From NCBI RefSeq assembly GCF_013522725.1, contig NZ_JAAMRF010000012.1, positions 120,471 to 184,470 of the forward strand: a DNA stretch of 64,000 nt. Reading direction: 5' to 3'. Positions 1 to 7,997 of the stretch are shown here, one piece after another. A program made the position numbers and the translations under genes. Each line of letters opens with the position of its first letter. Position 1 is the first letter of the stretch. The notes beneath the pieces were generated by a model. The model saw nothing but the letters and a program-made list of their open reading frames with translations, ran no database searches and was not told the DNA's origin. The stretch comes from Stutzerimonas azotifigens. GTDB lineage: Bacteria; Pseudomonadota; Gammaproteobacteria; Pseudomonadales; Pseudomonadaceae.

Positions 1-350
1 TGGCGGTCGAGGAATTCGCCCAGGCGCGGCACCACCAGATTGCGCGCGAGGGCGACCGGCAGGTCGATGCGCAAACGCCCGCCAAGGGAGCTGCCCTCGC
101 GAAACAGCCCTTCGACTTCTTCCACCTGATCAAGCATGTCGCGGCAGCGCTCATACAGCAGCTGGCCGTCCTGGGTCGGCTGCACCCGGCGCGTGGTGCG
201 TTGCAGCAGCCGCGCGCCGAGCCGTTGTTCCAGCGCGCGGATTTGTTCCGAGACCGTCGAGCGGGGCAGGCCGAGGCTGTCGGCGGCACCGGTGAAGCTG
301 GCCAGTTCAAAGACCCGGACGAAGGTGCGTAGCAGTTCGAGCAGATTCAT
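1..350 (-). CDS. LysR-family transcriptional regulator (N-terminal part, runs off the window)
   Basis: Read from the ATG at 348-350 on the minus strand, the protein begins MNLLELLRTFVRVFE and continues through the typical LysR helix-turn-helix (SFTGAADSLGLPRSTVSEQI) and into the start of the effector-binding domain. About 116 residues are present and the frame is open to base 1, so the C-terminus lies outside. It is divergent from the SDR gene at 470, with about 120 bp between the two starts, the usual layout for a LysR protein controlling its neighbour. That regulatory link is inferred from position only; the effector is unknown. Confidence 0.9.
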   Translation of the reverse strand, partial: MNLLELLRTFVRVFELASFTGAADSLGLPRSTVSEQIRALEQRLGARLLQRTTRRVQPTQDGQLLYERCRDMLDQVEEVEGLFREGSSLGGRLRIDLPVALARNLVVPRLGEFLDR

Positions 351-469
351 GGCGGTTGTCCGATTGGTCGCAATGAGCGAACAGTCTATCCATCAATGCT
401 GGATTTATCCGGAACCGCTTGAACAATAAAGTCAATCCCGTACACAAACCAACCGTTCGGGAGACTGAC

Positions 470-1228
470 ATGAAAGGCAAACTCGCATTGATCACCGGTA
501 CCAGTCGCGGGCTCGGCCGCAACGCCGCCCTGCACCTGGCCGCCCAGGGCGTCGATATCATCGGCACCTACCTCAGCAAGGCCAGCGAAGCCCAGGCGGT
601 GGCCGAAGAGATCGAGGGTCTCGGTGCCCGGGCGCTGATGCTGCCGCTGGATGTGGGCGACAGCTCAGGCTTCGCCGCCTTCGCCGAACGGCTGCGCGCG
701 GCGCTGCCCGAGCGCTTCGGCCGCCATGACATCGACTTTCTGGTGAACAACGCCGGCACTGGCCAGACCACCAGCTTTGCCGAAACCAGCGAGGCGCAGT
801 TCGACCTGATGATGAGTACCCATCTGAAGGGGCCGTTCTTCCTGACCCAGATGCTGCTGCCGCTGATCGTCGACGGCGGGCGCATCCTCAACGTCTCCAG
901 CGGCCTGGCGCGCTTCACGCTGCCGGGGTATTCGGCCTATGCGGCGATGAAGGGCGGCATCGAGGTGCTGACCCGCTATCAGGCCCGTGAGCTCGGTGCG
1001 CGAGGTATCAGCGTCAACGTGCTCGCCCCCGGCGCGATCGAGACCGACTTCGGTGGCGGTGCGGTGCGCGACAACGCCGACCTCAACGCCTTCGTCGCGG
1101 CGAACACCGCCAAGGGACGCGTCGGCCAGGCGGACGACATCGGCCTGGCCGTCGTCGCGCTGCTCGGCGAAGGCGGGCGCTGGATCACCGGCCAGCGCAT
1201 CGAGGCCTCCGGCGGGATGTTCCTCTGA
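470..1228 (+). CDS. SDR-family NAD(P)-dependent oxidoreductase
   Basis: A 252-residue classical short-chain dehydrogenase. The dinucleotide-binding motif TGTSRGLG is at residues 9-16, the NNAG motif is near residue 95, and the catalytic tyrosine and lysine lie in YAAMK around residue 157. The C-terminal GRWITGQRIEASGGMFL is the usual SDR ending. The open frame extends upstream, but the ATG at 470 directly precedes the conserved MKGKLALITG start, so I chose it. The LysR gene at 1-350 is divergent and is the likely regulator. The length is normal for the family. The substrate cannot be told from sequence; the family covers sugars, steroids, quinones and acyl compounds. Confidence 0.92.
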   Translation: MKGKLALITGTSRGLGRNAALHLAAQGVDIIGTYLSKASEAQAVAEEIEGLGARALMLPLDVGDSSGFAAFAERLRAALPERFGRHDIDFLVNNAGTGQTTSFAETSEAQFDLMMSTHLKGPFFLTQMLLPLIVDGGRILNVSSGLARFTLPGYSAYAAMKGGIEVLTRYQARELGARGISVNVLAPGAIETDFGGGAVRDNADLNAFVAANTAKGRVGQADDIGLAVVALLGEGGRWITGQRIEASGGMFL

Positions 1229-1321
1229 CCCTTGTGGGTCAATGGGCGCTCTACGCGCCCGCATGGCCTGCGATCGGGGCCGCCTGAAAAGCTCACGGTC
1301 AAGACCGCTAAGGACTTCACA

Positions 1322-1864
1322 TCAATCGCCGTAGCCTTCGGCCAGGTGCTGGTCCTTGAGCTTCACGTAGTTGCCAGCGGTGTAGCTGAAGAAGGTGCGC
1401 TCCTTGTCGCTGAGCGGGCGCGCCTGTTTCACCGGGCTGCCGACGTAGAGATAGCCGCTTTCCAGGGTCTTGCCCGGCGGCACCAGACTGCCGGCGCCGA
1501 TGATCACCTCGTCCGCGACCACTGCGCCGTCCATCACGATCGAACCCATGCCTACCAGGATTCGGTTGCCCAGGGTGCAGCCATGAAGGGTGACCTTGTG
1601 GCCCACGGTGACCTCGTCGCCGATGGTCAGCGGGAAGCCGTCGGGGTTGAACGGCCCGGCGTGGGTGATGTGCAGCACGCTGCCGTCCTGGATGCTGGTG
1701 CGGTTGCCGATGCGGATGCGGTGCATGTCGCCGCGGATCACCGTCAGCGGCCAGACTGAGCTGTCCGCGCCGATGTGGATGTCGCCGATGAGCACGGCCG
1801 ACGGGTCTACGAAAACGCGCTCGCCGAGCTGCGGTGTGTGGTCCTGGAAGGTACGGATGGTCAT
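1322..1864 (-). CDS. gamma-carbonic anhydrase family protein (YrdA-like)
   Basis: A 180-residue left-handed parallel beta-helix protein. Hexapeptide turns run through most of the chain (for example IGDIHIGADSSVWPLTVIRG). Candidate zinc-ligand histidines fall in LHITH and VGHKVTLHGC, as in the gamma-carbonic anhydrase/YrdA group. The expected role is a cytoplasmic zinc trimer; catalytic carbonic anhydrase activity is not shown for most YrdA homologues. It lies convergent to the SDR gene. In P. aeruginosa a protein of this family precedes prlC, which agrees with the neighbourhood here (from memory). Confidence 0.9.
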   Translation of the reverse strand: MTIRTFQDHTPQLGERVFVDPSAVLIGDIHIGADSSVWPLTVIRGDMHRIRIGNRTSIQDGSVLHITHAGPFNPDGFPLTIGDEVTVGHKVTLHGCTLGNRILVGMGSIVMDGAVVADEVIIGAGSLVPPGKTLESGYLYVGSPVKQARPLSDKERTFFSYTAGNYVKLKDQHLAEGYGD

Positions 1865-1921
1865 GAATGGCTCCGATGTGATGGCGGCGCGCCCAGGCGA
1901 GCCGCGCGAAAGGCCTGAAGA

Positions 1922-2743
1922 TTAACGGACAGCATCGCGCACCGGGCGATTGGCCGAGCGAAAGAACTCGCCGGGCGTGGCGCCGAACTGCTCGCGAAAG
2001 GCGGCGATGAAGGCCGACAGGGATTCGTAACCGCAGCTCAGCGCCACGTCGGTGACCCGCTCGCCGCGCTCCAGGGCGGGCAAGGCGCTGAGCAGGCGCA
2101 GACGCTGGCGCCAGGCGCGAAAGGTCAATCCGGTTTCGCGTAGAAACAACCGGCTGAGGGTGCGCTCCGAGACGCCCAGCGTCTGGCTCCATTCGGCCAG
2201 CCCCTCGGGGGCTTCGGGCCGCGCCTGCAGGCTTTTGCACAGGCGGTGCAGCCGCGGGTCGGCCGGCAGCGGTAGCATCAGCTCGACTTCCGGCGCGCAG
2301 CCCAACTGGTCGAGCAACACCTGCACCAACCGTCCGTCGGGGCCCTGTTCGTCATAGGCTTCGGCCAGGGTGCTGAAGTGGGCGATCAGCTCCCGCAGCA
2401 ACGGGCTCACCTGCAGTACCCGGCAGTGCTCGGGTACGTCACCGGCTACGCTGCGATCGATGTACAGGCTGCGGATGCAGGTGTCCGGCGCGCAGAACAC
2501 CTGATGGGTCACGCCGGCCGGCACCCACACCGCACGCAGCGGCGGTGCGATGAAGCGTCCGCCGTCGGTGCGCACTTCGAGCACGCCTTCCACGGCATGG
2601 GATATCTGCACCCAGGGATGGCTGTGGCGATAGCCAAGCTTGAGGTTGGGCGGCGAATCGAGCTTGCCGTAGACCGGGCGTGGCAATGTCTGGGGCATGC
2701 TGCTCTGGGTGGCCGCGAGGGCCTGTTGTCCGATTGGCGACAT
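1922..2743 (-). CDS. AraC-family transcriptional regulator with cupin-type sensor domain
   Basis: A 273-residue protein. The N-terminal half has a cupin-like barrel (HSHPWVQISHAVEGVLEV, then WVPAGVTHQVFC). The C-terminal half has the two helix-turn-helix units of AraC proteins (TLGVSERTLSRLFLRETGL, then VTDVALSCGYESLSAFI). It is divergent from the transporter gene at 2826, with only 82 bp between the starts, so it may control that transporter. This is inferred from layout; no operator was identified. Confidence 0.9.
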   Translation of the reverse strand: MSPIGQQALAATQSSMPQTLPRPVYGKLDSPPNLKLGYRHSHPWVQISHAVEGVLEVRTDGGRFIAPPLRAVWVPAGVTHQVFCAPDTCIRSLYIDRSVAGDVPEHCRVLQVSPLLRELIAHFSTLAEAYDEQGPDGRLVQVLLDQLGCAPEVELMLPLPADPRLHRLCKSLQARPEAPEGLAEWSQTLGVSERTLSRLFLRETGLTFRAWRQRLRLLSALPALERGERVTDVALSCGYESLSAFIAAFREQFGATPGEFFRSANRPVRDAVR

Positions 2744-2825
2744 TTATTGCCCGCTTGGCGTTAGCCGGAAGGAGAGCACCACGTTAAGGTCGCTCCCCTT
2801 CATCTGCAAGACCAGGAGCCGGTAG

Positions 2826-3818
2826 ATGGCCAAGCTTCGCATGCTGTTCGACAATTTCACGCTCGCCCTGCTGGCGGTGGTCGTCATCGCCACCGTCCTG
2901 CCCTGCGAGGGCCGCGGCGCCGTGTTCTTCGAATGGCTCACTACCCTGGCCATCGGGCTGCTGTTCTTCATGCACGGCGCCAAGCTTTCGCGCGAAGCGA
3001 TCCTGGCCGGCGCCGGTCACTGGCGGCTGCACCTGCTGGTGTTCTTCTGCACCTTCGTCATGTTTCCGCTGCTGGGGCTGGCGCTCAAGCCGGTACTGAC
3101 GCCGCTGGTCGGCACCGAGCTGTACCTGGGCATGCTTTACCTGTGCGCGCTGCCGGCCACGGTGCAGTCGGCGATTGCCTTCACCTCGCTGGCACGCGGC
3201 AACGTGCCGGCGGCGATCTGCAGCGCGGCGGCTTCCAGCCTGATCGGCATCTTCCTCACGCCGGTGCTGGTGTTGCTGCTGATGGGCGTCGAAGGCGATA
3301 CCGGCTCGACGCTCGATTCGATCGGCAAGATCGTCCTGCAGCTGCTGGTGCCCTTCGTCGCCGGGCAGGTCGCGCGGCGCTGGATCGGCGCCTGGGTGAC
3401 GCGCAACAAGAATTGGCTCAAGACCGTCGATCAGAGCTCGATCCTGCTGGTGGTCTACACCGCGTTCAGTGGCGCGGTGGTCGAAGGGCTCTGGCAGACC
3501 GTCCCGCTCGTCAACCTGCTGGGTCTGACCCTGGCGTGCTGCCTGCTGCTGGCGCTGGTGCTGTGGCTGACGAGCCTGCTCGGCAGGCTGCTGGGCTTCA
3601 GCCTGGAGGACCGCATCACCATTCTGTTCGCCGGTTCGAAGAAGAGCCTGGCGACCGGTGTGCCCATGGCGCAGGTGCTGTTCGCCACCAGCGCGGTGGG
3701 GATGATCATCCTGCCGCTGATGCTCTTCCACCAGCTCCAGTTGATGGTCTGCACTGTGCTCGCACAACGTTTTTCACGGCGGGAGGACCCCCCCGCGGCG
3801 GCTGCTTCTCTGCGCTGA
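2826..3818 (+). CDS. bile acid:sodium symporter family membrane protein (SBF-like, YfeH type)
   Basis: A 330-residue integral membrane protein with about nine or ten hydrophobic helices. The family pattern of the SBF-like/BASS transporters is visible: an early LLFFMHGAKLSR segment, the central ALPATVQSAIAFTSLARGN region and the late FAGSKKSLATGVPMA segment. The ATG at 2826 has a purine-rich AGGAG ribosome site about ten bases upstream. The transported solute is unknown: YfeH-type members are not established bile-acid transporters. Divergent AraC regulator at 1922-2743. Confidence 0.9.
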   Translation: MAKLRMLFDNFTLALLAVVVIATVLPCEGRGAVFFEWLTTLAIGLLFFMHGAKLSREAILAGAGHWRLHLLVFFCTFVMFPLLGLALKPVLTPLVGTELYLGMLYLCALPATVQSAIAFTSLARGNVPAAICSAAASSLIGIFLTPVLVLLLMGVEGDTGSTLDSIGKIVLQLLVPFVAGQVARRWIGAWVTRNKNWLKTVDQSSILLVVYTAFSGAVVEGLWQTVPLVNLLGLTLACCLLLALVLWLTSLLGRLLGFSLEDRITILFAGSKKSLATGVPMAQVLFATSAVGMIILPLMLFHQLQLMVCTVLAQRFSRREDPPAAAASLR

Positions 3819-3896
3819 ACGGGAGGCAATGGTGGCTGCGTGGCCGCGCATTTGTCTTTAACATGCAGGGGTGAGTATTCCTAGAAGGGCAATGCC

Positions 3897-5945
3897 GTGA
3901 CCGATACCAACCCCCTGCTTCGGGACTTCGACCTGCCTCCCTATTCCGAGATTCGTCCGGAACACGTCGAGCCGGCCATCGACACCATTCTGGGCGACAA
4001 CCGCGTCGCCCTCCAGGAGCTGCTCAGCCGACCCGCCGAGAGCCTGGACTGGCAGACCCTGGTAGTCGGCCTGGACGAGATGAACGAGCGGCTCGGCCGC
4101 GCCTGGGGTCCGGTGAGCCACCTCAATTCGGTGAAGAACAGCCCCGAGCTACGCGCCGCCTACGAGGCCTGCCTGCCCAAACTGTCGGCCTATTCCACCG
4201 AGCTGGGGCAGAATCCCGATCTGTTCCGCGCCTACCAGGCGCTGTCCAGCAGCCCTGAAGCCGAGGGCTTCGAGGTGGCGCAGAAGACCATCCTCGAGCA
4301 TTCGCTGCGCGATTTCCGCCTTTCGGGTATCGATCTGCCGCCGGTCGAGCAGCAGCGTTTCGGCGCCATCCGCATGAAGCTCTCGGAGCTGGCCAGCCGC
4401 TTCTCCAACCAATTGCTCGACGCCACCCAGGCCTGGACCAAGCACATCACCGACGAGTCCGCGCTCGCCGGGCTGACCGAGTCGGCCAAGGCGCAGATGG
4501 CCCAGGCGGCCAAAGCCAAGCACCTCGATGGCTGGCTGATCACCCTGGAGTTTCCCAGCTACTACGCGGTAATGACCTACGCCGATGACCGCGCTCTGCG
4601 CGAAGAGGTCTACACCGCCTATTCGAGCCGCGCCTCCGACCAGGGGCCGAACGCCGGCCAGTTCGACAACGGCCCGGTGATGGCCGAGATCCTCGACCTG
4701 CGTCAGGAGCTGGCCAGGCTGCTCGGATTCGCCAACTACGCCGAGCTGTCGCTGGCGACCAAAATGGCCGAGTCGACCGATCAGGTGCTGGGCTTCCTGC
4801 GTGACCTGGCCCAGCGCAGCAAGCCGTTCGCCGAGCGTGACCTGGCCGAGCTGCGCGCCTTCGCCGCCGAGCAGGGGCTGGACGATTTGCAGAACTGGGA
4901 CCTGGGCTACTACAGCGAGAAGCTGCGCCAGCAGCGCTACAGCCTCAATCAGGAAGAAGTGCGCGCCTACTTCCCGGTGGACAAGGTGCTCTCGGGCCTG
5001 TTCGCCATCGTCCAGCGCCTCTACGGCATCGAGATCCACGAGCTGGAAGACTTCGACAGCTGGCACCCGGACGTGCGCCTGTTCGAGATCCGCGAGAACG
5101 GCGAGCACGTCGGGCGCTTCTTCTTCGACCTCTACGCGCGCTCGAACAAGCGCGGTGGTGCCTGGATGGACGGCGCCCGCGACAAGCGCCGCACCGCGAT
5201 CGGCGAACTGCAGACGCCGGTGGCCAACCTGGTCTGCAACTTCACCCCGCCGGTGGGCGAGCGCCCGGCGCTGTTGACCCACGACGAAGTCACTACCCTG
5301 TTCCACGAGTTCGGTCACGGTCTGCACCACCTGCTGACCCAGGTCGAGCATGCCGGCGCGTCCGGCATCAACGGCGTGGCCTGGGATGCGGTCGAACTGC
5401 CGAGCCAGTTCATGGAAAACTGGTGCTGGGAGCCCGAGGGGCTGGCGCTGATCGCCGGCCACTACCAGACCGGCGAAGCGCTGCCGCGCGAGATGCTCGA
5501 CAAGATGCTCGCGGCGAAGAACTTCCAGTCCGGCATGGTGATGGTGCGCCAGCTGGAGTTCTCGCTGTTCGACTTCGAGCTGCACGCCACCCACGGCGAC
5601 GGGCGCAGCGTGCTGGAGGTGCTCGAGAGCATCCGCGACGAGGTCGCGGTGATCCGTCCGCCGGCCAACAATCGCTTCCCCAACAGCTTCGCGCACATCT
5701 TCGCGGGCGGTTACGCGGCTGGCTACTACAGCTACAAGTGGGCTGAAGTGCTGTCTTCGGACGCCTACTCGCGCTTCGAGGAGGAGGGCGTGTTCAACGC
5801 CGAGACGGGCCGCGCGTTCCGCGACGCGATCCTCGCCCGCGGCGGTTCCCAGGAGCCGATGGTGCTGTTCGTCGATTTCCGCGGCCGCGAGCCGTCGATC
5901 GATGCGCTGTTGCGCCACCTCGGGCTGACGGCGGAGGCGGCATGA
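3897..5945 (+). CDS. prlC: oligopeptidase A, M3-family zinc metallopeptidase
   Basis: A 682-residue cytoplasmic M3 metallopeptidase (thimet-oligopeptidase family). The zinc motif HEFGH is near residue 470, followed by the downstream glutamate in QFMENWCWEP. N-terminal NPLLRDFDLPPYSEIRPEHV is typical of PrlC. The start is GTG at 3897, where homology begins. The family cleaves short peptides, including cleaved signal peptides, in the cytosol. It overlaps the next gene (yheV) by four bases (ATGA), indicating translational coupling. Length is normal and all catalytic residues are present. Confidence 0.97.
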   Translation: MTDTNPLLRDFDLPPYSEIRPEHVEPAIDTILGDNRVALQELLSRPAESLDWQTLVVGLDEMNERLGRAWGPVSHLNSVKNSPELRAAYEACLPKLSAYSTELGQNPDLFRAYQALSSSPEAEGFEVAQKTILEHSLRDFRLSGIDLPPVEQQRFGAIRMKLSELASRFSNQLLDATQAWTKHITDESALAGLTESAKAQMAQAAKAKHLDGWLITLEFPSYYAVMTYADDRALREEVYTAYSSRASDQGPNAGQFDNGPVMAEILDLRQELARLLGFANYAELSLATKMAESTDQVLGFLRDLAQRSKPFAERDLAELRAFAAEQGLDDLQNWDLGYYSEKLRQQRYSLNQEEVRAYFPVDKVLSGLFAIVQRLYGIEIHELEDFDSWHPDVRLFEIRENGEHVGRFFFDLYARSNKRGGAWMDGARDKRRTAIGELQTPVANLVCNFTPPVGERPALLTHDEVTTLFHEFGHGLHHLLTQVEHAGASGINGVAWDAVELPSQFMENWCWEPEGLALIAGHYQTGEALPREMLDKMLAAKNFQSGMVMVRQLEFSLFDFELHATHGDGRSVLEVLESIRDEVAVIRPPANNRFPNSFAHIFAGGYAAGYYSYKWAEVLSSDAYSRFEEEGVFNAETGRAFRDAILARGGSQEPMVLFVDFRGREPSIDALLRHLGLTAEAA

Positions 5946-6211
5946 GCCAGCCACCGGTCAAACGCTTCATCGCCGGCGCGGTCTGCCCGGCGTGCAGCGC
6001 CCAGGACAGCATCAAGATGTGGGACGTCGACGGCGTGCCGCATCGCGAATGCGTCGCCTGCGGCTACGCCGACACCCTCAATGCTCAGGGCCAGTCGGTG
6101 CCCAGCGAGCTCGGCACGCGGGTCAACCAGCCCAAGCCGAAGGTCGCTGACGCCAAGGTCCAGTCGGTGCAGTTCTTCCCCAACCCCAAGCTGAAAAAGC
6201 CCGAGCCATGA
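5942..6211 (+). CDS. yheV: YheV-family putative zinc-ribbon protein
   Basis: An 89-residue protein with two cysteine pairs, CPAC near residue 15 and CVAC near residue 37, forming a zinc ribbon around a WDVDGVPHRE linker. It overlaps prlC upstream and the next gene downstream (four bases each), so the three form a coupled operon. YheV homologues commonly sit directly behind prlC. The molecular role is unknown. Confidence 0.9.
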   Translation: MSQPPVKRFIAGAVCPACSAQDSIKMWDVDGVPHRECVACGYADTLNAQGQSVPSELGTRVNQPKPKVADAKVQSVQFFPNPKLKKPEP

Positions 6212-6999
6212 TCCCTGCCGGCTGGCACCTGACCTGTGGCGATCTGGCGGCCGAAAGCGTCGCCATCGTCACGGCTGGCCAGCCGGACATGAAGGTTCGG
6301 GTCATGCGCGACGACCTGGCCGTCGGCCCGCTGCGAGACGTGGACGCCGAGCGCTGCCCGGCACGCGCCTGGTTCTGGGAGGCGGTCTGGCCGGGCGGTG
6401 CCGAGCCGCGGCCCGACTTCGCCAATGACTTGGCAGGCGATGCCCGATGGCTCGCCGAGCTGCCGGGGCAGGGGCTCGGCGTGACCGTCTGGCATGGCGA
6501 CAGCGCGTCCGAGCAGCTGTTGCTGGCGCGGGTCTGCGCGGCGTTGGAAGGCAGCCCGCTGCCTCTGTTCGAAGTTGCCTGCGGCACCGGTGACAGCCGT
6601 GTCGGCACACGCATGGCGGTCTCGATGCATCGGCCAGCGGCGCTGGCCGAGCGCATCCGCCCGCAGCGGATCGACGCTGCCCGCCAACGCCAGCTGGCTG
6701 CGCAATGGCGTGGCGCGGTGGCGGCCGATGCCGATATTCGCCGCTGGCGTGAAGGGCAGTTCTTCGGGGAGCGTTTCGATGCCATCGATGCCCAGCTCGT
6801 CGCGGCGACAGAACCGGACTGGAGGCCGCTGGCACGTGCCATGGCCGAGGTGATGAGGCACTGCGACGGCTTCTTCCCAACCGATTATTTTCTCTACTGG
6901 CGTGCCCGCGAGCTGGCGCGGGGCGGCAGGCTCGAGCTGGACGGCGTGCCGGGCGCGCAGTACAGCGCCTTGCAGGTGCGGCGGGCTGCTAGTGCCTAG
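6208..6999 (+). CDS. DUF1835-type domain protein
   Basis: A 263-residue cytoplasmic protein whose N-terminus (WHLTCGDLAAESV, then RVMRDDLAVGPL) matches the DUF1835 pattern, with a helical C-terminal part of the DUF3658 kind. The function of the family is unknown. It is the third gene of the prlC-yheV operon, coupled by an ATGA overlap, and it runs convergent with the small secreted-protein gene at 6996-7529; their stop codons overlap. Domain assignment is from pattern memory and moderately secure. Confidence 0.75.
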   Translation: MIPAGWHLTCGDLAAESVAIVTAGQPDMKVRVMRDDLAVGPLRDVDAERCPARAWFWEAVWPGGAEPRPDFANDLAGDARWLAELPGQGLGVTVWHGDSASEQLLLARVCAALEGSPLPLFEVACGTGDSRVGTRMAVSMHRPAALAERIRPQRIDAARQRQLAAQWRGAVAADADIRRWREGQFFGERFDAIDAQLVAATEPDWRPLARAMAEVMRHCDGFFPTDYFLYWRARELARGGRLELDGVPGAQYSALQVRRAASA

Positions 7000-7529
7000 T
7001 GCAGCCTGAGGCTCTTGCGCAGCGCCTGTAGCGTTTCCTCCAGCGCGGCGGCATTGGCCACCGGCATGGCATAGCTGAGCGAATAGACAGCCTTGTCGTT
7101 GCGCGCCATCAGCAGGTTCTGCTGCAACACGGGCGTGCCTTGCTGGCTGATGTCACAGCGCACCTCGCGCGCGGGCAGGTCGCCCATTTCGGTATCGGCC
7201 GGCGGCTTGCAGGCGGTCAGCAGCAGGTTCTGTGCGAACCCCAGCTGGATGCCCTGGCGCATCTGCCGGAGCACCTTGTCCAGATCGATCTCCACGCTCG
7301 GCGAGAGAGGCAGGCGGGTGATCTCGACGACCACCTCCTGCTCGCCGTTGGGTTTGAGTTTCATCGCGCGCTGGCGCTCGCCGCTGACCTCCGGCTCGAA
7401 CGGCGACTGCGGCGCCGGCATCTGCTCCACCTCCCAGCCGGCGGGCCAGTCCACCTCGAAGGACTCGGCCAGGGCAGCGGTGCTGCAGAAGAAAAGGGCA
7501 AGGACGGCAAGTGGGGCGCAAGACGGCAT
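6996..7529 (-). CDS. periplasmic protein of unknown function (DUF4946-like)
   Basis: I place the start at the ATG 7527-7529, giving 177 residues beginning with a clear signal peptide (MPSCAPLAVLALFFCSTAALA followed by ESFEVDWP). The open frame continues upstream, but that extension has no signal character. The mature part contains FEVDWPAGWEVEQ and a cysteine pair (LTACKPP and VRCDISQ) that may form a disulfide. This pattern fits a Pseudomonas family labelled DUF4946. No enzymatic motif is visible. Confidence 0.75.
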   Translation of the reverse strand: MPSCAPLAVLALFFCSTAALAESFEVDWPAGWEVEQMPAPQSPFEPEVSGERQRAMKLKPNGEQEVVVEITRLPLSPSVEIDLDKVLRQMRQGIQLGFAQNLLLTACKPPADTEMGDLPAREVRCDISQQGTPVLQQNLLMARNDKAVYSLSYAMPVANAAALEETLQALRKSLRLH

Positions 7530-7653
7530 CGTGGGAACTCTGGCGGACGACGTATCAGCCTGCCTGATGCGGCGCAGGCTCACAACCGCAGGCTGAGTCG
7601 CGGGCAGACCAACGGTGCACTGCCGGCCGTGCGCGCCGCGCGTGTCTTTGATA

Positions 7654-7669
7654 CTGTATTTATATACAG
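7654..7669. promoter_or_regulatory. LexA (SOS) box
   Basis: CTGTATTTATATACAG is a perfect CTGT-N8-ACAG LexA operator, 15 bp upstream of the radical SAM start at 7685. It differs at one base from the box at 26988. In P. aeruginosa the corresponding gene (PA0069) belongs to the LexA regulon, as I recall. The box still directs transcription into the truncated gene and towards the inserted DNA. Confidence 0.88.
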
Positions 7670-7684
7670 TTATTGGAGCTGCCC

Positions 7685-7951
7685 ATGTTCCCTCCCAAGG
7701 CCACCCCACGTGGTCGCGGCACCGCAATCAACCCGCACAACCGCTTCGCCCCGACCCTGACCGAAGCCTACGACGACGGCTGGGAGCAGGAGGTGCCGCC
7801 GACCCGCGCCACCGAAGTGCGCCGCGAACTGGCCAAGACGGTGCTGACCCGCAACCAGTCGCCGGACGTCGGCTTCGACCGTTCGGTGAATCCCTATCGT
7901 GGCTGCGAGCACGTTATCGTTGACAAAGAAATGTATGGCCAGAGTGTCTAG
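7685..7951 (+). pseudogene. PA0069-family radical SAM protein, interrupted after about 76 residues by inserted DNA
   Basis: The frame opens with MFPPKATPRGRGTAINPHN and runs to NPYRGCEH. In intact family members this is followed directly by the cysteine motif that binds the radical-SAM 4Fe-4S cluster (GCIYCYARP as I recall). Here the sequence switches at about base 7912 to an unrelated tail (VIVDKEMYGQSV) and stops at 7951. The cluster motif and the whole catalytic barrel are therefore missing, and no downstream half is found in the window. The promoter, with its SOS box, and the N-terminus are intact, so this is a recent or clean insertion rather than decay. Confidence 0.88.
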
Positions 7952-7980
7952 CTATCCTTGATACTGCTGGCTAGAGACCC
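7905..7980. other. left junction of the accessory island, with possible recombinase arm sites
   Basis: Homology to the radical SAM gene ends at 7912. Base composition falls sharply from there on. Directly inside the junction TCTAGC (7947-7952) and GCTAGA (7970-7975) form an inverted repeat with a 17-bp spacer, the spacing expected of two recombinase-binding arms. No second copy of the junction sequence was found downstream, so the right end is not located. The arm-site reading is inference. Confidence 0.5.
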
Positions 7981-7997
7981 ATCCAAATGGACGTCAG

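Noticed and set aside
4149..5954. A 601-residue open frame antisense to prlC
   Set aside because: High-GC codon shadow; prlC has full family motifs on the other strand.
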